In this document: piece by piece, positions 36,013 to 45,386 of the stretch
Numbering within the stretch: the stretch's first letter is position 1
Layout of the letters: the number at the start of each line of letters is the position of its first letter
NCBI GenBank assembly: GCA_938040055.1
Contig: CALHWY010000012.1
Coordinates: 1-64,000, forward strand
DNA from: an uncultured Endomicrobiia bacterium
Lineage (GTDB): Bacteria; Elusimicrobiota; Endomicrobiia; Endomicrobiales; Endomicrobiaceae
Length of the DNA: 64,000 bases
Reading direction: 5' to 3'
Position numbers and translations under genes: made by a program
Notes under the pieces: generated by a model
What the model was told of the DNA's origin: nothing
What the model saw: only the letters and a program-made list of their open reading frames with translations
The model's database searches: none

Positions 36013-36028
36013 TCGGCAAGGGGATTTT

Positions 36029-36829
36029 ATGTTAATAACAAGAATACTGACGGCAATAGCCGGAATACCCGTCATTTTCGCATGCATATATTTCGGCGGT
36101 TTGACTTTTTATATATTAATGTTTGTCGTTTCGTTTTTTTGCGTGCAGGAATATCTTGCCATATGCGCCAAATATAAACCGCATACCCTCATTTCTTTGA
36201 TAATGTCTTCGGTTTTTTTTATAGCTTTGCAATACTGCAAAGCGGATTTGAATATTGCCGCTGTCGCGGCCGTTTTAATGCTGTTGATTCTTTTCGGCGC
36301 GGAAGTCTCCGGAGATAATACCGAACAGTCGGTGGGGCGCATATCCGTTTCGTTTTTAGGAGCTTTCTTTCTTCCTTTGTCTCTTATTCATATGGTTTAT
36401 ATAAGAGAGATGAAGGGAGGAATGCAGTTGTTATTTTTTATTTTCATAATCGTATGGGTTTTAGACACCGCGGCTTATGCTTTCGGGAAAAAATTCGGCA
36501 GACATAAACTGGCAAAAAACATAAGCCCTAAAAAGACGGTCGAAGGCGCGGCCGCGGGCATGGCGTTCGGAATTATCGCGGCATTAGCCTGCAGGTATAT
36601 ATTTATGAGCCGTATACTTACGTCGGCGCAGGCTTTTTCAATAGGTTTTGTGATAGCGGCGGTGGGACAGTTTTCGGATTTGGCCGAATCTCTGATAAAA
36701 AGGGATGGAAATATAAAGGATTCGGGAAAAATCGTTCCGGGGCACGGCGGAGTTTTCGACAGGTTCGATTCTTATATTTTCGCCGCTCCGGCCGTATATT
36801 ATATGCTTCACTTTATTTATAAATTTTGA
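36029..36829 (+). CDS. cdsA: Phosphatidate cytidylyltransferase
   Basis: Integral membrane enzyme making CDP-diacylglycerol for phospholipids. 266 residues, mostly membrane helices, with the family signature near the C terminus (KRDGNIKDSGKIVPGHGG, then FDRFDS). The ATG at 36029 has AAGGGGA in front; the frame extends 19 codons back into uppS. One base separates it from dxr. Confidence 0.94.
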   Translation: MLITRILTAIAGIPVIFACIYFGGLTFYILMFVVSFFCVQEYLAICAKYKPHTLISLIMSSVFFIALQYCKADLNIAAVAAVLMLLILFGAEVSGDNTEQSVGRISVSFLGAFFLPLSLIHMVYIREMKGGMQLLFFIFIIVWVLDTAAYAFGKKFGRHKLAKNISPKKTVEGAAAGMAFGIIAALACRYIFMSRILTSAQAFSIGFVIAAVGQFSDLAESLIKRDGNIKDSGKIVPGHGGVFDRFDSYIFAAPAVYYMLHFIYKF

Positions 36830-36830
36830 T

Positions 36831-37997
36831 ATGAAAAAAATTGTTATTTTAGGTTCATCCGGTTCAATCGGAACGCAGACGCTCGATTTAGTGTCGAAAA
36901 TGAAAAATACTATTTCAGCGCAAGGGCTTTCCGTTTATAAAAATATCAATATCCTCAAAAAACAGATAAGGCGTTTTAAACCCGCGGCTGTTTCCGTGCA
37001 GGATCCTTCCGACGCCGAAAAACTTAAAGACTGGTGTGTTTCAAGAAATATTAAAACCGCAGTCTACAGCGGGCACAGCGGATTGAAAAGGCTTGTTGAA
37101 ATGCCGGATATCGATATGGTTATTTCGGCGGTTGTCGGCGCCGCTGGGCTTAAGCCCGTTATAAGGGCGATTGAAAGGGGCAGGAATATAGCCATAGCCA
37201 ATAAAGAAGCTTTGGTTATGGCCGGACGGGAAATAATGAGGCTTGCCGCGGCGAAAAAGGTTTCCGTTCTGCCCGTAGACAGCGAGCATTCCGCAATATT
37301 TCAGTGTTTGGCGGGCGGAAAAAAATCGCAGGTAAAAAAAATAATACTTACCGCTTCGGGAGGCCCTTTCTATAAATACGAGAAAGATTTTTCCGCGATT
37401 ACGGTTGAGCAGGCTCTTGACCATCCGACATGGAAAATGGGGAAAAAAATAACTATAGACAGCGCGACTTTAATGAATAAAGGGCTTGAAGCCATAGAGG
37501 CTTCCGTTCTTTTTGACATTCCGATCGGAAAAATAGAAATAGTCATACATCCGCAGTCTATCGTACATTCTATGGTCGAATATGTGGACGGATCGGTTAT
37601 GGCGCAGCTTTCAAACCCCGATATGCGCCTTCCTATCCAGTACGCTTTGACTTATCCTGAAAGAGCCGGGACGAATATCAAACCGCTTGATTTCGCCAAA
37701 GCGGGAAAACTTGAATTTCACTCTCCGGATTTCAAAAAATTTCCTTGCCTTGCTCTGGCCTACAAAGCGGCTGAAAAAGGCGGGACAATGCCCGCCGTAA
37801 TGAGCGCGGCCAATGAGACGGCGGTGTCGGCTTTTTTAAATAAGGCTGTAAAGTTTACGGATATAGCCGTTACGGTTGCCAAAACCATGAAAGCCCATAA
37901 AGTTAAAAAAACGAAAAAAATAGACGATTATGTGGAAGCCGACGCATGGGCCAGAATTTATGCCAAAACCCTAATAAATAAAAATAAGGATTTTTAA
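36831..37997 (+). CDS. dxr: 1-deoxy-D-xylulose 5-phosphate reductoisomerase
   Basis: Second step of the MEP isoprenoid pathway. NADPH-binding ILGSSGSIGTQTLDLV at the start, ANKEALVMAG, the metal-binding PVDSEHSAIFQ, and DSATLMNKGLE. Length 388. Feeds isoprenoid precursors toward UppS, encoded two genes upstream. It abuts rseP. Confidence 0.97.
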   Translation: MKKIVILGSSGSIGTQTLDLVSKMKNTISAQGLSVYKNINILKKQIRRFKPAAVSVQDPSDAEKLKDWCVSRNIKTAVYSGHSGLKRLVEMPDIDMVISAVVGAAGLKPVIRAIERGRNIAIANKEALVMAGREIMRLAAAKKVSVLPVDSEHSAIFQCLAGGKKSQVKKIILTASGGPFYKYEKDFSAITVEQALDHPTWKMGKKITIDSATLMNKGLEAIEASVLFDIPIGKIEIVIHPQSIVHSMVEYVDGSVMAQLSNPDMRLPIQYALTYPERAGTNIKPLDFAKAGKLEFHSPDFKKFPCLALAYKAAEKGGTMPAVMSAANETAVSAFLNKAVKFTDIAVTVAKTMKAHKVKKTKKIDDYVEADAWARIYAKTLINKNKDF

Positions 37998-39050
37998 ATG
38001 ATTTTCTTACAAATACTTGCAATTGTGGCGGGACTGGGATTTTTGATTTTCATTCACGAGCTGGGACATTTTGCCGCGGCAAAAATGTGCAGGGTAAGGG
38101 TTCTTACTTTCGCATTGGGTTTCGGCCCCGATATATTAAAATACGAATATAAGGGGACGAAATACGCTCTTAAAGCTATCCCTTTGGGCGGGTTTTGCTC
38201 TATGGCAGGGGAAAATCCGGACGAGGCGACCGGCGGAGAAGGAGAATATCTCTCTCTTTCCTGGTATAAAAAAATATGGATAGCTTTTGCCGGACCTTTA
38301 AGCAATTATCTGCTTGCGGTTTTTCTGTTTGCTTTTTTGTTTAACATATGGGGAGTTTCAACCGTTTCAAAATCTTCGGTAATCGGCGCGACTGTGGAAA
38401 ACTTTCCGGCTGCCGCAGCCGGTTTGCGTGCTGGAGACATTATCAATTCCATCGCAGGCCGAAAAGTGACCGCCTGGAATGAAATAACGGATGCCCTGAA
38501 AGACAAAGCCGGGCAGGAAATTTCCTTTATAATAACAAGAGGAACTTATACTTTTGACATAAACATGACGGTTGCAAAGCATCCCGTTACGGGAACGGGG
38601 GCTTTGGGCATTGTCCCTTTTGTCGAAAAAAAAGAAGCGGGCTTTTTCAGATCTGTAGGGCTGGGAGCCGTTGCCGCGGTTTCCCAAAGCGTAATGACGG
38701 TTCTTTATCTTGCGGATAAAGCCGTGTCATGGGAAAAACCCGACATCGCCGGACCGGTGGGAGTTATGCAGGTTATGGCGAATGCCGCGAAATCCGGTAT
38801 GGAAGATTATATAAAACTATTGGCCGTTATATCCGTGGCGTTGGGACTTTTCAATCTTTTTCCTATACCGCTTGTTGACGGAGGAATGATCGTGCTGTTT
38901 TTTGTTGAAGGCATAACCCGCAGAAAAATCAGCACCAAAGTAATACAAGTATATAATACTATAGGGCTCGTTCTTATAGGTTTGATATTTATTTTTGCGA
39001 CATACAGCGATCTTTTGAGATTGGGAATAGGAAAACTTTTCGGAAAGTAG
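37998..39050 (+). CDS. rseP: Site-2 type zinc metalloprotease RseP
   Basis: Inner-membrane protease of 350 residues. The zinc motif HELGH (H20, E21, H24) lies in the first membrane span; the third ligand is in NLFPIPLVDGG near the C terminus. One PDZ domain is visible in the middle (AAGLRAGDIINSIAGRKV) where E. coli RseP has two. It cuts anti-sigma factors or signal remnants within the membrane; the substrate here is unknown. The dxr-rseP order is common. Confidence 0.95.
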   Translation: MIFLQILAIVAGLGFLIFIHELGHFAAAKMCRVRVLTFALGFGPDILKYEYKGTKYALKAIPLGGFCSMAGENPDEATGGEGEYLSLSWYKKIWIAFAGPLSNYLLAVFLFAFLFNIWGVSTVSKSSVIGATVENFPAAAAGLRAGDIINSIAGRKVTAWNEITDALKDKAGQEISFIITRGTYTFDINMTVAKHPVTGTGALGIVPFVEKKEAGFFRSVGLGAVAAVSQSVMTVLYLADKAVSWEKPDIAGPVGVMQVMANAAKSGMEDYIKLLAVISVALGLFNLFPIPLVDGGMIVLFFVEGITRRKISTKVIQVYNTIGLVLIGLIFIFATYSDLLRLGIGKLFGK

Positions 39051-39486
39051 GAAATGATTGATTCCGGCGACATAAAGCAAAATCTTGCTGAAAACGGATA
39101 ATTCGATGCGGCGGCGGATTGGATAAAAGTAAATATTTGTCCGTGTTTAATATCGTTTTAATAAGTTGTCATTTTGAATTTTTCAGGATTCGACTCCGCT
39201 TTTTCAAAGAAGGTTTAATGACGTTTAATATATTATCCGGGTTGAATTTTTCAGCTGAAAATCATAAACCGGCGGATTATAATAAAAATAATATTTGACG
39301 ATAATAATCCGCATTTCCGGCGTTTTTGCGCCCGCGGCCCGGATACGGAAAATGTTTATGCGGATTTTGTCTTCTAAAAATTTCCGCTAAATCGTGTTTA
39401 TCGGAAAAAACCGGAATCAAAGGAAAATATTCCCTTAAAAAAACATACGAATATACGGCTGCGATGACAAATATCAAGAAAATAAA
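39051..39486. other. rseP-ispG spacer
   Basis: 436 bases, AT-rich. A 16-codon frame (39054-39101) follows rseP with AGGA before its ATG but is too short to trust. A 13-base direct repeat TTGAATTTTTCAG occurs at 39174-39186 and 39242-39254. A possible promoter lies at 39255-39283. No known RNA is recognised. Confidence 0.55.
39255..39283 (+). promoter_or_regulatory. Possible promoter of ispG
   Basis: CTGAAA (39255-39260), 17 bases, TATAAT (39278-39283). The -10 box is perfect and the -35 box is close. The leader to ispG would be about 195 bases. Confidence 0.4.
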
Positions 39487-40572
39487 ATGAAATTTTATAA
39501 AAGAAACCAGACAAGACAAATAAATGTCGGCGGAGTCGCAATAGGAGGGGGAGCTCCGGTTTCGGTACAGTCAATGACCAATACCGACACAAGAGACTGG
39601 CGCGCCACGGTAAGGCAGATCAGACTGCTTGAAGAGGCGGGCTGCGAAATTGTAAGGGTTTCTCTTCCCGATATGCAGTCGGCCGGAAATGTCGGCAGGA
39701 TAAAAAAACGCATAAAAATACCTCTTGTGGCCGACGTTCATTTTGACTACAGAATAGCATTGGAAGCGATAAAACAGGGAGCCGATAAGTTAAGGATCAA
39801 TCCCGGAAATATAGGTTCGAAAGAAAGGGTCGGGGTTTTGGTCAAGGAGGCGAAATCCGCGCATATTCCGATAAGAATAGGCGTGAATGCCGGCTCTTTA
39901 AAATCGGCCCATAATGTTAAAGACAATCTGTCCCGCGCCAAAGAGCTTGCCAAAGCGGCGGTGGAACATGTTAAAATACTTGAAAAAAACAAATTTTACG
40001 ATATAGCCGTGTCATTAAAAGCTTCCAATATAGCCGCTACGGTTGAGGCTTATAAAATATTCGCTTCAAAAAGAAATTATCCTCTTCATCTGGGAATAAC
40101 CGAGGCGGGTTCGGCGTTTAGCGGCACTATAAAATCTTCAGCCGGTTTAGGGATAATGCTTTATGAAGGGCTCGGAGATACGGTCAGAGTGTCTTTGACG
40201 GCCGATCCCGTTGAAGAAGTCAAGACGGCTTATTCTCTTTTGCAGTCTATGGAGATCAGAAACGCGGGAGTGGAGATTATTTCATGCCCGACCTGTTCGC
40301 GCTGCGGAGTCGATCTGATAAAAATAGTTTCCGAAATGGAAAAAGAAACATCGAAGATGGGTGCTTTAAAGAGACTTCCGAAACCCGTTAAAATAGCTCT
40401 TATGGGCTGCGTGGTAAACGGTCCGGGAGAAGCCAAAGACGCGGATTTCGGAATAGCCGGAGGAAAAAATATAGGAATGCTTTTTAAAAACGGACGGATA
40501 ATAGGGAAAGTCAAACCGGATAAATGGGTAAAAACTCTGGTTTCCATGCTTAAAGATTTTAATAAGAAGTAA
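39487..40572 (+). CDS. ispG: 4-hydroxy-3-methylbut-2-enyl diphosphate synthase (IspG)
   Basis: Iron-sulfur enzyme of the MEP pathway that reduces MEcPP to HMBPP using a flavodoxin or ferredoxin. TIM-barrel domain (NTDTRDW, VADVHFDYRIAL, RINPGNIG) and a C-terminal cluster domain with ligands C267 and C270 (SCPTCSRC), C308 (MGCVVNGPGE) and E315. Length 361. The small ferredoxin at 35125 is a candidate electron donor. Confidence 0.96.
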   Translation: MKFYKRNQTRQINVGGVAIGGGAPVSVQSMTNTDTRDWRATVRQIRLLEEAGCEIVRVSLPDMQSAGNVGRIKKRIKIPLVADVHFDYRIALEAIKQGADKLRINPGNIGSKERVGVLVKEAKSAHIPIRIGVNAGSLKSAHNVKDNLSRAKELAKAAVEHVKILEKNKFYDIAVSLKASNIAATVEAYKIFASKRNYPLHLGITEAGSAFSGTIKSSAGLGIMLYEGLGDTVRVSLTADPVEEVKTAYSLLQSMEIRNAGVEIISCPTCSRCGVDLIKIVSEMEKETSKMGALKRLPKPVKIALMGCVVNGPGEAKDADFGIAGGKNIGMLFKNGRIIGKVKPDKWVKTLVSMLKDFNKK

Positions 40573-40653
40573 AGTTATCCGGAGCTTGACATTTAAAGCG
40601 CATAAGTTTCCATGTTTAAGAATTTTAATTAAGAAGCAAAAGAGGTAAATAAA

Positions 40654-41118
40654 ATGGCGGAAATCTATTTAACGAGGGAAGGAAAAGAAAAACTTATAAA
40701 AGAACTGGAAACTCTTCAGAAAAGAAAGCCGCAGATACAGGATGAAATAGCGCGCGCGAGAGAGCACGGAGATTTGCGGGAAAATGCAGAATATCATGCC
40801 GCTAAAGAGACGCTTACCAACCTTATGAGACGCATTGCCGAAATCGATTCCAAAATATCAAGAGCGAAAATAATAGACGACCTGGACATAGATCCGGATA
40901 AAGTGTTCATAGGCGTTACCGTTACCATTGAAGACGAAGACGGCGATAACTATGAATATACGATAGTGGATCTTGAAGAGGCGAATCCTGCGGAGAGCAA
41001 AATTTCGGTTCAGTCTCCTCTTGTTCAGGGGCTGCTGGGGCATAAAGCCGGCGAAACGGTTGAAGTTGAGCTTCCGGCGGGAAAGACTAAGTTCAAAATA
41101 TTAAAGATCACAAGGTAG
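40654..41118 (+). CDS. greA: Transcription elongation factor GreA
   Basis: Rescues backtracked RNA polymerase by stimulating transcript cleavage. N-terminal coiled coil with the tip acids (AREHGDLRENAEYHAAKE) and a C-terminal FKBP-like domain (VQSPLVQGLLGHKAGE). 154 residues, normal. AAAGAGG precedes the ATG; proS follows after 8 bases. Confidence 0.97.
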   Translation: MAEIYLTREGKEKLIKELETLQKRKPQIQDEIARAREHGDLRENAEYHAAKETLTNLMRRIAEIDSKISRAKIIDDLDIDPDKVFIGVTVTIEDEDGDNYEYTIVDLEEANPAESKISVQSPLVQGLLGHKAGETVEVELPAGKTKFKILKITR

Positions 41119-41126
41119 GCGATAAA

Positions 41127-42839
41127 ATGTATTTTTCCAAAATGCTTATACCCACTCTTAGAGAAGCGCCTTCGGACGCGGACATAGTTTCCGCGAAACT
41201 TATGATAAGGGCAGGGATGATACGCAAAGTAGCGTCCGGCTTTTATGAATTTCTGCCGCTGGGGATCAGGGTTTTAAAGAAAGTCGAAAATATAATACGC
41301 GAAGAAATGAACGCGGCAGGCGGACAGGAAGTGTCCCTTCCTCTTCTTTTTCCGAAAGAGCTGTGGACCGAGACGGGAAGATGGAATGTGTACGGCAAAG
41401 AGCTTTTCAGGCTGAAAGACAGAAAAGACGCCGAATTTTGTCTTGCCCCTACCGCTGAAGAGGCAATAACGGATTTGGTAAGAAAAGACATAAAATCCTA
41501 TAAACAGCTGCCCGTGATGCTTTACCAGTTCGGCACGAAATTCAGGGATGAAATACGTCCGCGCTTCGGAATTATGCGCTCGAGGGAATTTCTTATGAAA
41601 GACGGGTATTCTTTCCATTCCGACGAAGCGGATCTGGAAAAATATTATGAAAAAATGTACGGGGCTTATTCGAATATATGCGCCAGATGCGGTTTTGAAT
41701 TCCGCGCTGTGGAGGCGGCTTCCGGAGCCATAGGAGGTTCTTTTTCGCATGAATTTATGGTGCTGGCCGAAACGGGAGAAGAAGAGATAGCCTGGTGCGG
41801 CTGCGGTTACGGCGCCAATACCGAAAAAGCCGAGTGCATGCAAGGCGAACCCGATACTTGTGAAAAAGCCGCTCCTATGGAAGAAATTTTAACGCCGGGG
41901 CTCGGCAGCATTGAGGGAGTTTCGGGCTTTTTAAAAGAAGATCCTAAAAAATTCATCAAAACTATGATTTATACGGCGGACAAAGAGCCCGTCGCCGTTG
42001 TCGTAAGGGGCGATTTCGAAGTCAATGAGATCAAATTGCAGGCTTTTTTGGGAGCGGTTGAGCTCGTTTTGGCCGATGAAAAAACGGTCAGCGGGGTTAC
42101 CGGCGCTCCTTTAGGTTTTGCGGGCCCGGTTAATATGAAAAAGAAAATAAAAATAATAGCGGATCTTTCCGTTTTAAATATCGTTAACGCCGTTGCCGGA
42201 GCCAATAAAAAAGATTATCATCTCAAAAACGTCAATATAGGAAGAGATTTCAAATATGACGCCGCGGCCGATTTGAGAAAAATAATTGAGGGAGATGTCT
42301 GTCCCAGATGCAAAAAAGGCAGGATCTCTTTTTCAAGAGGCATTGAAATCGGGCATATTTTTAAGCTCGGGACAAAATACTCGAAATCGATGAATGCCGT
42401 TTATCTCGACGCCGGCGGCAAAGAAAATTTCATTCAAATGGGCTGTTACGGAATAGGGGTCAGCAGAATTCTCGCGGCCGCCATCGAACAGTCCCATGAT
42501 GACGACGGGATTATATGGCCTGACAACATAGCTCCTTTTGAAGTCATTATCATACCGGTAAATTTCGCCGATGAAAAAATCAGGAAAACCGCCGGTAAAA
42601 TTTATGAAGAGCTTAAGGCAAAAGGCATTGAGGTTTTAATCGACGACAGAGACGAAAGGGCGGGCATAAAATTCAAAGACGCCGATCTTATCGGCATTCC
42701 TTACAGAATCGTAATAGGCGAAAAAAACCTTGCCGGCGGCAATGTCGAGTTTAAAGCCAGAAAAGATTCGAAGGAAGGGGTGAAACTGCTTGCTCCGGAC
42801 GAAGCTGTAAGCAGAATACTGAAAATATACGGAAAGTAG
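41127..42839 (+). CDS. proS: Proline--tRNA ligase, bacterial type with editing domain
   Basis: Class II synthetase of 570 residues. Catalytic segments FLPLGIRVLKK, CLAPTAEEAITDLV and FRDEIRPRFGIMRSREF lie in the first half. The editing (INS) domain spans about 225-390, and GIEIGHIFKLGTKYS with the C-terminal anticodon-binding domain follows. The editing insert marks the bacterial type. A clear terminator ends the transcript after it. Confidence 0.96.
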   Translation: MYFSKMLIPTLREAPSDADIVSAKLMIRAGMIRKVASGFYEFLPLGIRVLKKVENIIREEMNAAGGQEVSLPLLFPKELWTETGRWNVYGKELFRLKDRKDAEFCLAPTAEEAITDLVRKDIKSYKQLPVMLYQFGTKFRDEIRPRFGIMRSREFLMKDGYSFHSDEADLEKYYEKMYGAYSNICARCGFEFRAVEAASGAIGGSFSHEFMVLAETGEEEIAWCGCGYGANTEKAECMQGEPDTCEKAAPMEEILTPGLGSIEGVSGFLKEDPKKFIKTMIYTADKEPVAVVVRGDFEVNEIKLQAFLGAVELVLADEKTVSGVTGAPLGFAGPVNMKKKIKIIADLSVLNIVNAVAGANKKDYHLKNVNIGRDFKYDAAADLRKIIEGDVCPRCKKGRISFSRGIEIGHIFKLGTKYSKSMNAVYLDAGGKENFIQMGCYGIGVSRILAAAIEQSHDDDGIIWPDNIAPFEVIIIPVNFADEKIRKTAGKIYEELKAKGIEVLIDDRDERAGIKFKDADLIGIPYRIVIGEKNLAGGNVEFKARKDSKEGVKLLAPDEAVSRILKIYGK

Positions 42840-42859
42840 ACCGAATGAATTTTTTGAGG

Positions 42860-42898
42860 AAAGCCGGTAATTTATGATTGCCGGCTTTTAAATTTTTT
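42860..42898 (+). terminator. Rho-independent terminator after proS
   Basis: 12-bp stem AAAGCCGGTAAT (42860-42871) with ATTGCCGGCTTT (42877-42888), one G-T pair, 5-base loop, then TAAATTTTTT. It closes the greA-proS transcript. Confidence 0.85.
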
Positions 42899-42914
42899 AA
42901 AGAAATCGGTTTTA

Positions 42915-42944
42915 TTGGATTTGCAAAGCGGATAAAGATATAAT
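42915..42944 (+). promoter_or_regulatory. sigma70-type promoter of lpdA
   Basis: TTGGAT (42915-42920), 18 bases, TATAAT (42939-42944), just after the proS terminator. It probably drives lpdA, gcvT and the secretin/pseudopilin genes. Confidence 0.6.
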
Positions 42945-42984
42945 TATTGAAAGTTAAACGATATCCGGCTTTTGAGAGAATATT

Positions 42985-44325
42985 ATGAAAAAATACGACA
43001 TAGCGGTCATCGGTTCGGGCCCGGGCGGTTTCGCCGCCGCGGTAAGAGCGGCGCAGCTTGGCGCAAAAGTCGCCCTGGTCGAGAAATCTTTCGTCGGGGG
43101 AACCTGCCTCAATTGCGGCTGCGTTCCCACAAAATTTCTTTGGCAGGCGTTAAATACGAAACGGAAAATACGCAAATCTTTCGAATACGGTTTCGGCTTT
43201 CCGGAGGGAACTTTTTCTTTTGCCGGTCTTATCGCCAAAAAAGACAAAAACATCGCAAATATGCGCAAAGGAATGGAAATGATACTCTCGTCTTATTGCG
43301 TGGACACCGTTTCGGGCGGGGCTTTTTTTAAAGACGCGCATACGCTTGAAGTAAACGGTGAAAACGGACGGAAAAAAGAAATAAGCGCGGAAAAGATAAT
43401 AATTGCGGCCGGCTCGCATCCGTCAGCGGTAAAAGGTTTGGATTTTGACGGAAAAAAAGTAATCGGCTCAACCGAGGCGCTGGACTTGACGCAGGCGCCT
43501 TCCTCCCTACTCATAATAGGCGGCGGCGCCATAGGCGTTGAAATGGCCTCTATTTTCGCGGGATTCGGCAGCAGGGTGACGATAGCCGAATATTGCGAAA
43601 GCCTTTTGCCGGGCGAAGATTCCGAAATTTCCGGGGAAATACAAAAAAATATGCTCCGGCAGGGAATAGAGGTTCTGACAGGCTGCACAAACGCTCCTGA
43701 TATGGCCGGCGGGTTTGAAAAAGTTATCCTGGCGGCGGGAAGAATACCGTCATCCGGCCTTAATATTGAATGCGTATCTCTGGAAACGGATCAAAAGGGT
43801 TTCATAAAAACCGACCGATACTGCGCGACGAATATCGGTAATATATACGCAGTAGGGGATATCGCGGGTAAAAATATGCTTGCTTATACCGCGCAGGCCG
43901 AAGGCGCGGCCGCCGCTGAAAATGCGGTTAAAGGAAACAAAGTAAAAGCCGATAATGAAATCGTTCCGGCCGCCGTTTTTTCAAATCCTCCCGCGGCATC
44001 CGTAAAAATTAAAGATTTCGACGAAGAAAACGCGGTTTTCGGGAAATTCCCTTTTACCGCGAGCGCGAGGGCTTTTCTTGAAGGAGAAAGAAGCGGATTC
44101 GTAAAATGCGCCGCGGATAAGATTACGAAAAAGCCCCTCGGTTTCTGGATTGTCGGCCCGCATGCCGACGAACTTATAAACACCGCTTCCGTCATTTTGA
44201 AAAGCGGAACGGACTGCATGCGCAGGGAAAGCGTATTCCATCCTTCTTTAAGCGAAAGTCTCTTGAACGCTTACGAGGACGCTTTCGGAATGTGCACGGA
44301 AATAATGAAAAGGAAACCTTTATGA
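42985..44325 (+). CDS. lpdA: Dihydrolipoamide dehydrogenase
   Basis: FAD flavoprotein of 446 residues that re-oxidises lipoyl groups. FAD motif GSGPGGFAAAVRAAQLG, redox-active disulfide GGTCLNCGCVPTK, NAD motif GGGAIGVEMASIFAGFG, and the C-terminal catalytic HPSLSE. It is coupled to gcvT (ATGA at 44322), so it may act as the L-protein of glycine cleavage; gcvH and gcvP are not in the window. It could also serve a 2-oxoacid dehydrogenase. Confidence 0.93.
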   Translation: MKKYDIAVIGSGPGGFAAAVRAAQLGAKVALVEKSFVGGTCLNCGCVPTKFLWQALNTKRKIRKSFEYGFGFPEGTFSFAGLIAKKDKNIANMRKGMEMILSSYCVDTVSGGAFFKDAHTLEVNGENGRKKEISAEKIIIAAGSHPSAVKGLDFDGKKVIGSTEALDLTQAPSSLLIIGGGAIGVEMASIFAGFGSRVTIAEYCESLLPGEDSEISGEIQKNMLRQGIEVLTGCTNAPDMAGGFEKVILAAGRIPSSGLNIECVSLETDQKGFIKTDRYCATNIGNIYAVGDIAGKNMLAYTAQAEGAAAAENAVKGNKVKADNEIVPAAVFSNPPAASVKIKDFDEENAVFGKFPFTASARAFLEGERSGFVKCAADKITKKPLGFWIVGPHADELINTASVILKSGTDCMRRESVFHPSLSESLLNAYEDAFGMCTEIMKRKPL

Positions 44326-45386
44326 AACGCACTTATTTGTATGACGAACATGTAAAACTGGGGGCAAAATTTACCGAATTCGGCGGCTGGGAAATGCCGC
44401 TATACTATACTTCAATCATAGACGAGCATAATGCGGTAAGAAACGGTTGCGGCGTTTTCGATACTTCGCATATGGGCGCGTTTATCATTAAAGGAAGCGG
44501 CGCGGCAAAATTCCTGGATAAAGTCACTCTCGGCAATATTGCCGGGCTTGCGGAAAAAAAAGCGCGCTATTCCATGATTTTAAATGAAAACGGCGGAATA
44601 AAGGATGATATAATCGTTTATAATCTGGGCGGCGAATATATGATGGTGGTCAATGCCGGCAATCTTGAAAAAGACTGGCAGTGGCTTAACTGCCATAAAG
44701 AAGAAAACGTTATTTTGGAGAACAAAAGCGCCGGCATATCTCTTTTAGCGCTGCAGGGGCCCGCTTCGGAAAAAATACTCCGGGGCATATCCGAAACGCA
44801 AATAGCCGACATGAAATATTTTACATGCTCTCAGCTGCGGCTCAAAGACATAAGCGCCGGCTTTTGCAAAATAGCCAGAACGGGTTATACGGGAGAGGAC
44901 GGTTTTGAGATTTTTATTTCAAGATCTCAGACAAAGTTTTTGTGGGATAAGCTTATGGAGCTCGGAGTAAAGCCCTGCGGGCTGGGCTGCCGCGATACTT
45001 TAAGGCTTGAAGCCTGCATGCCTTTGCACGGGCATGAAATATCGGAAGAGATAAACCCTATTGACGCGGGCTTTGCAAAAATTATATACTGGGAAAACAG
45101 TTTTATAGGGAAAGATAAACTTTTAGATATAAAAAACGCTCCGGCCAGAAAATCCGTAGCTTTTGAATGTCTTGGCGCAATAGCCAGAAGCGGCAATAAA
45201 GTTTATGCGGGCGCGGAGGAAGCGGGATATGTGACCAGCGGCACTTTTTCGCCCACTTTAAAAAAAGCCATAGGAATGGCGCTTATAAACTTCAATATAA
45301 ATTCCGACGAACTTGAAATAGAAATACATAATAACAGGAGAAAGGCGGTTTTAACCCAAAAGCCTTTTTATAAAAGGAAAAAATGA
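44322..45386 (+). CDS. gcvT: Glycine cleavage system T protein (aminomethyltransferase)
   Basis: Transfers the methylene group from lipoyl-H-protein to tetrahydrofolate. 354 residues: FTEFGGWEMPLYY, GVFDTSHMGAF, ARTGYTGEDGFEIF and GLGCRDTLRLEACMPLHG are all family segments. The ATG at 44322 overlaps the lpdA stop and has AAAGGAAA in front; an in-frame ATG 30 bases upstream is less likely. Its stop overlaps the start of the secretin gene (ATGA at 45383), an odd coupling of one-carbon metabolism to a secretion gene. Confidence 0.95.
   Translation: MKRTYLYDEHVKLGAKFTEFGGWEMPLYYTSIIDEHNAVRNGCGVFDTSHMGAFIIKGSGAAKFLDKVTLGNIAGLAEKKARYSMILNENGGIKDDIIVYNLGGEYMMVVNAGNLEKDWQWLNCHKEENVILENKSAGISLLALQGPASEKILRGISETQIADMKYFTCSQLRLKDISAGFCKIARTGYTGEDGFEIFISRSQTKFLWDKLMELGVKPCGLGCRDTLRLEACMPLHGHEISEEINPIDAGFAKIIYWENSFIGKDKLLDIKNAPARKSVAFECLGAIARSGNKVYAGAEEAGYVTSGTFSPTLKKAIGMALINFNINSDELEIEIHNNRRKAVLTQKPFYKRKK

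Noticed and set aside
39054..39101. 16-codon frame directly after rseP
   Set aside because: Has an AGGA before the ATG but is too short to support without conservation.
42899..42984. Glycine riboswitch in front of lpdA-gcvT
   Set aside because: The space between promoter and start is only about 35-40 bases, too short for the aptamer, and no aptamer motif is seen.
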